The notes beneath the pieces were generated by a model, which saw only the letters and a program-made list of their open reading frames with translations, did no database searches and had not been told where the DNA came from. From contig CALEZJ010000001.1 of NCBI GenBank assembly GCA_937927885.1, forward strand, positions 1 to 5,264: a DNA stretch of 5,264 nt, read 5' to 3'. Positions 1 through 4,158 of this stretch are shown piece by piece. The position numbers and the translations under genes were made by a program. The number at the start of each line of letters is the position of its first letter. Position 1 is the stretch's first letter. The stretch is from an uncultured Paracoccaceae bacterium (GTDB lineage Bacteria > Pseudomonadota > Alphaproteobacteria > Rhodobacterales > Rhodobacteraceae).

Positions 1-1515
1 ATCCGGGCCAGCGGCACCCAGTCGGCGGCAGGCCGGGCGCGGTTCGTGATCGAGGCGGCGCTGGCCGACCTCGCGGCGCTGGTGCCGGGCATCCACGGGC
101 AGGCCCAGCTCGCCAGCGTGGTCACCCGCGAACCGGGCGCCACACGTTATGGCGTGACGGCGGATCTGAGCGGCCCGTCCGACCTGCGGCTGGCGCTCCG
201 GGGGCATGTGAACGACGACCAGACGCTGGACCTTGCGCTGGACGGGCAGGTTCAGGGGGTGATCGCCAATCCGACCATCGAACCCTCCAGCGTCCAGGGC
301 CTGATCCGCTTTGACGGCACGATGCGCGGCCCGGCGGGGCTCGATGCCCTGCGGTTGCAGGCCCGGGTCAGTGGCGGGCGTTTTGCCATGCCCGCGCAAT
401 ACATGGCCTTCCATGACATCGAGGCCAGTGCCCAACTCATCGGGGCACAGGCGCAGGTGCGGGTGTCGGGCGTCTCGCAGGGCGGAGGCAGCGCGCTGCT
501 CGAGGGGACCATCCGGCTGGACCGCGGGCGCGCGGCCGATCTGGCCCTGACGGCGCAGGATCTGGTGGTCGGGCAGCCGAACCTCTTTGACGCTCAGGTG
601 TCGGGCCGGTTGCGACTGGCGGGACAACTGGCCACCGGCGCGCGGCTTAGCGGCACGCTCGACCTCGCGCAGGCGGAAATCCGCATTCCGAACTCGCCGC
701 TGGCCCGTTCGGGGGTGGGCATCGCGGGGCTGCGCCATGTCGGCGAGGATGCCGCCAGCCGCGCCACCCGCGCCAATGCGGGCATTGCCTCGGGTACCCG
801 GGTGGGCAGCGCGCCGGTGCCGCTGGAACTGGATCTGGTGCTGAACGCGCCGGGGCGGGTTTTCGTGCGCGGGCGCGGGCTGGATGCGGAACTGGGCGGC
901 AGCCTGCGGCTGGGCGGAACCACCCGTGCGACCGTGCCCGCCGGCAGTTTCCAGCTGATCCGGGGGCGGCTGGACCTTTTGGGCAACCGCTTCGTGCTGA
1001 CCGATGGCTCGGCCAGCATGATCGGCAGCTTCCTGCCCTTCATCCGCCTGACCGCGACCACCGAAAGCGGCGGGGTGCTGACCTCGGTCACGCTGGCCGG
1101 GCAGGCCGACAGCCCCGAGATCACCTTTTCCTCGGTCCCCGAATTGCCCCAGGACGAGGTTCTGGCCCGGCTGATCTTTCGCCGGGCGCTGACCTCGCTG
1201 TCCCCCTTTCAGGCCGCGCAACTCGCGTTGTCGGTGGCCACGCTGACCGGCCGGGCGGACGATTCCATCCTCGGTCGTACCCGCGCCGCGATGGGGCTCG
1301 ATGATCTCGACTTCACCGTCGATGCGCAGGGCAACACCCAGCTTCGCGCCGGGCGCGCGCTGGGCGAGCGGGTCTATACCGATGTCAGCGTCGACAGCGC
1401 CGGGCGCGGCGAGGTGTCGATCAACCTGAACCTCAGCCCCTCGGTCACCCTGCGCGGGCGGGCCGATACGCAGGGCGGCTCGGGGATCGGGCTGTTCTTC
1501 GAACGCGACTATTGA
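1..1515 (+). CDS. tamB: Translocation and assembly module protein TamB, C-terminal part (5' end outside window)
   Basis: TamB is anchored in the inner membrane and spans the periplasm. With TamA-type outer-membrane partners it supports outer-membrane protein assembly, and AsmA-like bridge proteins of this class are implicated in phospholipid transport. The frame is open from base 1, so the GTG at 46 is internal; 504 residues are visible. The sequence is long, repetitive and beta-rich, with alternating hydrophobic residues and many G/R/L turns. The C-terminal TamB domain (DUF490) is recognisable: GSFQLIRG at codons 315-322, then a run of beta strands ending in VPELPQDEVLARLIF (379-393) and SLSPFQAAQLA. 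The protein ends in strands closing with GLFFERDY (497-504), typical of alphaproteobacterial TamB. It stops with TGA. The N-terminal anchor and any tamA neighbour lie left of the window. The gene converges on the GST gene with a 7-base gap. Family assignment is confident; the exact role in this organism is inferred. Confidence 0.93.
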   Translation: MRASGTQSAAGRARFVIEAALADLAALVPGIHGQAQLASVVTREPGATRYGVTADLSGPSDLRLALRGHVNDDQTLDLALDGQVQGVIANPTIEPSSVQGLIRFDGTMRGPAGLDALRLQARVSGGRFAMPAQYMAFHDIEASAQLIGAQAQVRVSGVSQGGGSALLEGTIRLDRGRAADLALTAQDLVVGQPNLFDAQVSGRLRLAGQLATGARLSGTLDLAQAEIRIPNSPLARSGVGIAGLRHVGEDAASRATRANAGIASGTRVGSAPVPLELDLVLNAPGRVFVRGRGLDAELGGSLRLGGTTRATVPAGSFQLIRGRLDLLGNRFVLTDGSASMIGSFLPFIRLTATTESGGVLTSVTLAGQADSPEITFSSVPELPQDEVLARLIFRRALTSLSPFQAAQLALSVATLTGRADDSILGRTRAAMGLDDLDFTVDAQGNTQLRAGRALGERVYTDVSVDSAGRGEVSINLNLSPSVTLRGRADTQGGSGIGLFFERDY

Positions 1516-1522
1516 TCCGGGC

Positions 1523-1547
1523 TCAGCGCCGCCCGATGGCGCGCTGA
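1523..1547. terminator. Hairpin at the tamB / GST convergence (weak terminator candidate)
   Basis: A perfect 7-bp inverted repeat (TCAGCGC at 1523-1529, GCGCTGA at 1541-1547) with an 11-base loop begins 8 bases after the tamB stop and contains the GST stop codon. It is placed where a bidirectional terminator would be expected between converging genes. Neither side has a U-rich tract, so intrinsic termination is doubtful. In GC-rich coding sequence a stem of this size may also arise by chance. Confidence 0.25.
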
Positions 1548-2119
1548 AAGGCCGGGCGCGCGCTGAGGCGCTGGAAATACTCGGCCAGCACGGGTTCGGT
1601 GATGTCGAATTTCGCCGATTTCGCCCACAGCAGGCAATGCGCCAGCACGATGTCGGGCACCGTGAACGCATCCCCCATCACGAAAGGCCCATCGCCCATG
1701 CGCTGCACGAAACTCGCCTGGTTGCGGGCGAATTCCCATTTGAGCGAGTCCTTCACCCCCGCCACGCGCTGATCCTCGGGCAGGATGAAGCTGTGGCGCG
1801 CGGCGGTCCACAGGATCGCGTCGAATTCGTCCAGCAGGCAATGCGTCATCGCATCCTGCCTTGCCCGCGCCAGCGTCCCCGCCGGGGCGGTGAAACGGCC
1901 ATGCGCATCGGCCAGATACTGGATGATCGCGGTGGAATCGGTGATCGGCTCGCCATCGACCAGCAGGACCGGCACCTTGCCGCGCGGGTAATGGCGGGTG
2001 ACATCCTCGGCATGGGGTTTGACGCTGACATGCTCAAAGGGCAGGCCGAGTTCTTCCAGCATCCAGGCCGGGCGCGCCGCCCGCGTCGCCAGGGCGCCGA
2101 TCAGGGTGTATTGGGGCAT
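1523..2119 (-). CDS. Glutathione S-transferase family protein
   Basis: A complete soluble cytosolic GST of 198 residues, near the usual 200-220 for bacterial GSTs. The N-terminal thioredoxin-like half (about 1-75) has the opening beta strand YTLIG, the cis-proline motif KVPVL at 48-52 with P50, and the glutathione gamma-glutamyl contact D61-S62 in DSTAIIQYL. The all-helical C-terminal half carries GDAFTVPDIVLAH at about 149-161, containing the N-capping box T153-x-x-D156 conserved in GST folds. Expected activity is glutathione conjugation or glutathione-dependent reduction; the substrate cannot be read from the sequence. The loop after strand 1 (GALATRAAR, 8-16) has Thr12 where many bacterial relatives have Ser or Cys. 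The ATG is well chosen: AGGAGG sits 7 bases upstream. It is a single-gene unit, convergent with tamB and divergent from topAI. Confidence 0.9.
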   Translation of the reverse strand: MPQYTLIGALATRAARPAWMLEELGLPFEHVSVKPHAEDVTRHYPRGKVPVLLVDGEPITDSTAIIQYLADAHGRFTAPAGTLARARQDAMTHCLLDEFDAILWTAARHSFILPEDQRVAGVKDSLKWEFARNQASFVQRMGDGPFVMGDAFTVPDIVLAHCLLWAKSAKFDITEPVLAEYFQRLSARPAFQRAIGRR

Positions 2120-2126
2120 GATGGAT

Positions 2127-2132
2127 CCTCCT
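2127..2132 (-). promoter_or_regulatory. Ribosome binding site of the GST gene
   Basis: On the minus strand the sequence reads AGGAGG, a full Shine-Dalgarno match, 7 bases before the ATG at 2119. This fixes the GST start and suggests efficient translation, in contrast to the weak site before topAI on the other strand. Confidence 0.85.
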
Positions 2133-2153
2133 GACGGGCATCAAGCACGGGCG

Positions 2154-2175
2154 GCGCCCCCGGTGCAAGGGGCGC
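2154..2175. repeat. Inverted repeat upstream of the GST gene
   Basis: A perfect 7-bp inverted repeat: GCGCCCC at 2154-2160 and GGGGCGC at 2169-2175, with an 8-base loop. It lies between the GST ribosome binding site and the rightward promoter at 2179. It could be a regulator binding site shared by the two divergent genes, or a stem in the GST leader. No known operator consensus is recognised, and a GC-only palindrome is weak evidence in this genome. Confidence 0.3.
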
Positions 2176-2178
2176 AGG

Positions 2179-2207
2179 TTGCCAGGAACCCCTCTCGGTG
2201 CTAGCAT
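2179..2207 (+). promoter_or_regulatory. Predicted sigma70-type promoter for topAI
   Basis: TTGCCA at 2179-2184 (5 of 6 to the -35 consensus) and TAGCAT at 2202-2207 (4 of 6 to the -10 consensus) are separated by exactly 17 bases. A TG at 2199-2200, one base before the -10, adds an extended -10 element. Transcription would begin near 2214 and give a leader of about 150 bases before the topAI ATG. It is the best-looking promoter I see in the intergenic region. It is predicted by eye, and no start-site data are available. Confidence 0.5.
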
Positions 2208-2253
2208 GGCCGCGTGGCGGCGAGCGTTTCGCCGCCTTCCCACAGGGGACTGG

Positions 2254-2271
2254 ATGTTCGAGCTTGTGTGA
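2254..2271 (+). promoter_or_regulatory. Possible five-codon leader peptide MFELV upstream of topAI
   Basis: ATG TTC GAG CTT GTG TGA follows the purine-rich AGGGG at 2244-2248, five bases upstream, which is a better Shine-Dalgarno match than the one before topAI itself. The stop codon ends three bases before hairpin 1. Codons 3-5 and the stop are the bases that could pair with the topAI ribosome binding site, so translating ribosomes here could change access to topAI. So short a frame is easily a coincidence, and conservation is untested. Confidence 0.3.
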
Positions 2272-2274
2272 AAA

Positions 2275-2297
2275 GGCTCTCTGATCCGCAGAGAGCC
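2275..2297 (-). terminator. Hairpin 1: perfect 8-bp stem, T4 on the minus strand; also in the topAI leader
   Basis: GGCTCTCT (2275-2282) and AGAGAGCC (2290-2297) form a perfect 8-bp stem with a 7-base loop. On the minus strand the stem is followed directly by TTTT (complement of 2271-2274), the layout of a short intrinsic terminator. There it could stop leftward read-through from the leuS-lptE-holA operon before it reaches the GST gene. On the plus strand no U-tract follows, so for topAI mRNA it would be a leader stem, not a terminator. Both roles may apply. The structure is certain; the function is not. Confidence 0.45.
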
Positions 2298-2311
2298 GGG
2301 TGAACCCATGA

Positions 2312-2336
2312 CCGCCTGATGCCATTGCATCGGCGG
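2312..2336 (+). promoter_or_regulatory. Hairpin 2 in the topAI leader: 10-bp bulged stem with CATT loop
   Basis: CCGCC (2312-2316) pairs with GGCGG (2332-2336), and GATGC (2318-2322) pairs with GCATC (2327-2331) around a CATT loop, leaving one bulged T at 2317. This 10-bp stem is the strongest local structure in the leader and ends 28 bases before the topAI ATG. It is followed by CTTTG, too short a U-run for a convincing terminator. The upstream TGA/ATG overlap at 2317-2321 lies inside its 5' arm, so ribosomes using those codons would melt it. Confidence 0.4.
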
Positions 2337-2364
2337 CTTTGTCGCATCCTTGCACGAGTTTTCC

Positions 2365-2628
2365 ATGAATCTCTCACGCAGTGAGCAACGTGTCTTGCAC
2401 GTTCTGGCTCTGGGCGGTCGTATCCTGCATCAGCGGGGCGATGGCCCGAAAATCACCTCGATCACCTGTGTTACCCGCGACGGCATGATCCTGTCCGATT
2501 GCACCTTGGCGGTATTTGCCCGGTTGCGCACCCGGCGGCTGATCGAATCGCACACGGGCAGCCCCTACCGCATCTCGCATCGCGGCCGACTGGCGGTGCG
2601 CGCGCAATTCGACAATCAGGGGGGGTGA
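2365..2628 (+). CDS. topAI: YjhX/TopAI-family protein (UPF0386), predicted topoisomerase I inhibitor-type toxin
   Basis: An 87-residue protein closely matching E. coli YjhX (TopAI, 85 residues), which is reported to bind and inhibit DNA topoisomerase I and is neutralised by YjhQ. Family signatures are MNLSR plus EQR then LHVLALGGRI (1-20), DCTLAVF (45-51), a basic RLRTRRLI stretch (53-60), G-x-PYRI (65-70) and VRAQ-x-DN (78-84). The ATG at 2365 is chosen because the family begins MNLSR; the TTG at 2350 would add five residues with no family support. The ribosome binding site is weak (GAG, 6 bases away). No signal peptide or membrane segment is seen. No YjhQ-type acetyltransferase follows: the next gene is holA on the opposite strand, 19 bases away. 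The first third uses less GC-biased codons (AAT, TCA, AGT, CAA, CGT, GTT). Family membership is firm; toxicity in this host is inference. Confidence 0.88.
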   Translation: MNLSRSEQRVLHVLALGGRILHQRGDGPKITSITCVTRDGMILSDCTLAVFARLRTRRLIESHTGSPYRISHRGRLAVRAQFDNQGG

Positions 2629-2632
2629 TCCG

Positions 2633-2660
2633 GGGGCGGCGGGGGGCCTAGCGCCGCCCC
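2633..2660. terminator. GC-rich hairpin between the converging topAI and holA genes
   Basis: GGGGCGGCG (2633-2641) and CGCCGCCCC (2652-2660) form a perfect 9-bp stem with a 10-base loop. It starts 5 bases after the topAI stop and covers the last codons and TAG of holA. The position suits a shared bidirectional terminator. No U-rich tract follows on either strand, so it may act only as a 3'-end stabiliser or pause site, or depend on another factor. Confidence 0.4.
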
Positions 2661-3673
2661 GCCATCCGCGCCAGTCGGATCAGGGCGCGTTCGGCCAGCG
2701 CACGGGTCGGCGCGCGGGTGGACGAGCGCAGCATCAGGTCGGTCGAGGTCAGATCGCGCAGCGCGTCCTCCAGCCGTTCCAGGCTCCAGTTCTGCGCCTG
2801 CCGCAGCATCCGGTCGCGGCGGGGACCATAGACGGGCGGGCGCAGCGCCTCGATGCCGCGTGCGGGACCGCCCGGCGCGCTGACCAGCGCGTGAAGGGTG
2901 CGAAAATGCCGCGTGGCGCCGATGAACACCGTGACCGGTTGCACCCCCTGCGCGGCGAGGCGTGACAGGATCGGCGCCAGATCGGCCACCCGCCCCTCGG
3001 CCAGGGCGGCCAGCGCGTCATCCACCTCGGCCTCGATGGATTGCGGGGCGAGGGTGGCGATTTCCCCGGGGCTCAGCGGGCTGGCATCGCCCCGCTTGTA
3101 AAGCGCGATGCGGGTCAGGGTCTGGCGGAAATCGCCGGGTTCCAGCACCTGCGCCAGCGCCACCAGATCGCGCAGCGACTCGGGCGGGAGGGCGGTCAAC
3201 CCTTCGGCGCGCAGCATGGATTCGATTTCGGCCCGGTCGGGCGGGTTGTCATAAACCCCCAGCGCGAAGGCGCGCTTGTCCCCCTCGAACAGTTTTCGCA
3301 GCCTTGACGCCGGGGTCAGCGCCCCCGCGGTGACCACCAGCAGCGCATCCCCCGGCGCCCAGTCGGCCAGCGCATTCGCCAGTGCCTCGGCGGCGGCGTC
3401 GGCGGCCTCGTCGACCAGCACGGCGCGCGGGCCGGGGAAGAACCCCTGCGCCTTGATGGCCGAGGTCACCGCCGCCGGATCCCGCCTGAGGTCGCTGCCC
3501 GGAATGCGCGTCAACCGCATCTCGCCGTCGCCTTGCGGGCCGATCTGCGCCAGCACCAGTTGCACGCGCTTTTCCGCCACGCGCATCGGGTCCTCGCCGA
3601 AGATCAGCAGGCCGGGGCATCGCGGATCGGGGCGCGACAGGAACCCGGCCGCATCGCGGGGCGTCAGCTTCAT
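2648..3673 (-). CDS. holA: DNA polymerase III subunit delta
   Basis: Delta is the clamp-opening subunit of the replicative clamp loader: it binds the beta sliding clamp and, with delta-prime and tau/gamma, loads it at primed sites. The 341-residue length fits the family. The N-terminal AAA+-like domain shows LLIFGEDPMRV (22-32), where delta proteins have an L-x-G-x-D/E stretch without a working Walker A motif, and GFFPGPRAVLVDEA (77-90), the usual F-x-x-x-R-hydrophobic strand region. The helical C-terminal collar domain includes VQPVTVFIGATRHFRTL and a final helix pair rich in R/L (SLERLEDALRDL onward). The ATG overlaps the lptE stop as ATGA, and no clear Shine-Dalgarno sequence precedes it. 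Translation therefore probably depends on ribosomes finishing lptE. It ends in TAG inside the hairpin shared with topAI. It is the last gene of the leuS-lptE-holA operon. Confidence 0.93.
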   Translation of the reverse strand: MKLTPRDAAGFLSRPDPRCPGLLIFGEDPMRVAEKRVQLVLAQIGPQGDGEMRLTRIPGSDLRRDPAAVTSAIKAQGFFPGPRAVLVDEAADAAAEALANALADWAPGDALLVVTAGALTPASRLRKLFEGDKRAFALGVYDNPPDRAEIESMLRAEGLTALPPESLRDLVALAQVLEPGDFRQTLTRIALYKRGDASPLSPGEIATLAPQSIEAEVDDALAALAEGRVADLAPILSRLAAQGVQPVTVFIGATRHFRTLHALVSAPGGPARGIEALRPPVYGPRRDRMLRQAQNWSLERLEDALRDLTSTDLMLRSSTRAPTRALAERALIRLARMAGRR

Positions 3674-4158
3674 GCGCGGTTCAGGGCGGGCTCGGTGTAA
3701 AGCCGGGTCACCAGCCGTTCGGCAAGAAGGCGCATCAGCCGCAGATGCGCGTCCTCGGCGGCGGTAAGGGCGGCCAGTTGCGTGCCGGTGGTGGAATAGG
3801 CGGTCTCGCCCTCGACCTGCCCCTGCGCCAGGACGCGCGGCCCATCGGTCACGGTGAAATCGACGGTTCCGAACACCTGAATGCGCGTCGCGCCGAAACC
3901 GCGCAGCGTGCCCCCGCCAACCTCGCGCGTGGCGATGGCATAGGCCAGATCGTGGCGCGGGGCCTCGGGGCGACCCAGAAGCTCCTCGAACGCGGCGACA
4001 AAGTGGAAATCGTTGCGGGTGACCGGATCGGCGGCGCGAATCGTGCCGCGCAGGGCGCTGCCCGCCCCGCCGGTCCCGTAGACCGGACGAAACGTGCAGC
4101 CGGACAGCGCCAGCGCGCCCAGCCCGGTCAGGAATCCGCGTCGATCAGACAACCACAT
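3670..4158 (-). CDS. lptE: LPS-assembly lipoprotein LptE
   Basis: LptE is an outer-membrane lipoprotein that plugs the LptD barrel and helps place lipopolysaccharide in the outer leaflet. The 162-residue product has a lipoprotein signal peptide: basic DRRGFLTG, a short hydrophobic run, and lipobox L18-S19-G20-C21. Cys21 is followed by TFRPVYG, the G-C-x-F-x-P-x-Y pattern of LptE. The middle is beta-rich ([14 protein letters not shown]), and the C-terminal third is a long helix ([25 protein letters not shown]), also usual. The arginine pair (R6-R7-x-F-L) resembles a Tat signal, so export by Tat rather than Sec is possible. The ATG at 4158 overlaps the leuS end by 14 bases. A TTG two codons later would give the MSDRR-type N-terminus common in relatives and cannot be excluded. 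The stop overlaps the holA start. Confidence 0.9.
   Translation of the reverse strand: MWLSDRRGFLTGLGALALSGCTFRPVYGTGGAGSALRGTIRAADPVTRNDFHFVAAFEELLGRPEAPRHDLAYAIATREVGGGTLRGFGATRIQVFGTVDFTVTDGPRVLAQGQVEGETAYSTTGTQLAALTAAEDAHLRLMRLLAERLVTRLYTEPALNRA

Larger units (their letters stand above)
2214..2364 (+). promoter_or_regulatory. Structured 5' leader of topAI (candidate attenuator or translation-control region)
   Basis: Between the predicted start site and the topAI ATG lie, in order: a five-codon reading frame (2254-2271), hairpin 1 (2275-2297), a four-codon frame (2308-2319), hairpin 2 (2312-2336) and the weak ribosome binding site (GAG at 2356-2358, 6 bases from the ATG). Bases 2260-2271 can also pair with 2350-2361, which include that site: 12 contiguous pairs, 5 of them G-U. 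With the two hairpins this would form a three-way junction hiding the topAI start. The pairings are directly visible. The regulatory reading is inference, prompted by the leader-peptide control reported for E. coli topAI. The region is visibly less GC-rich than its surroundings. Confidence 0.4.

Noticed and set aside
46..1515. GTG at 46 as a start of the first gene
   Set aside because: The same frame is open back to base 1 and the protein is clearly the interior and C-terminus of TamB, so the gene enters from outside the window.
1637..2134. Long plus-strand frame of 165 codons opposite the GST gene
   Set aside because: A shadow of GC-rich codon bias: no recognisable motif, an arginine-rich low-complexity translation, and complete overlap with a confident gene.
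2140..2168. Minus-strand TTGCAC with a 17-base spacer as a GST promoter
   Set aside because: The matching -10 would be CTTGAT, a poor match, and transcription would start inside the ribosome binding site. No convincing GST promoter was found.
2298..2307. GGGTGAACCC as an additional hairpin or operator
   Set aside because: The stem is only 3-4 bp with a very small loop, too short to support as a separate element.
2331..2352. CGGCGGCTTTGTCGCATC, faintly like the ends of some IS5-family elements
   Set aside because: No matching inverted end, target-site duplication or transposase fragment is visible. The bases are better explained as hairpin 2 and the topAI leader.
2350..2364. TTG at 2350 as the topAI start
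   Set aside because: It adds five residues not found in the YjhX family, which begins MNLSR at the ATG at 2365.
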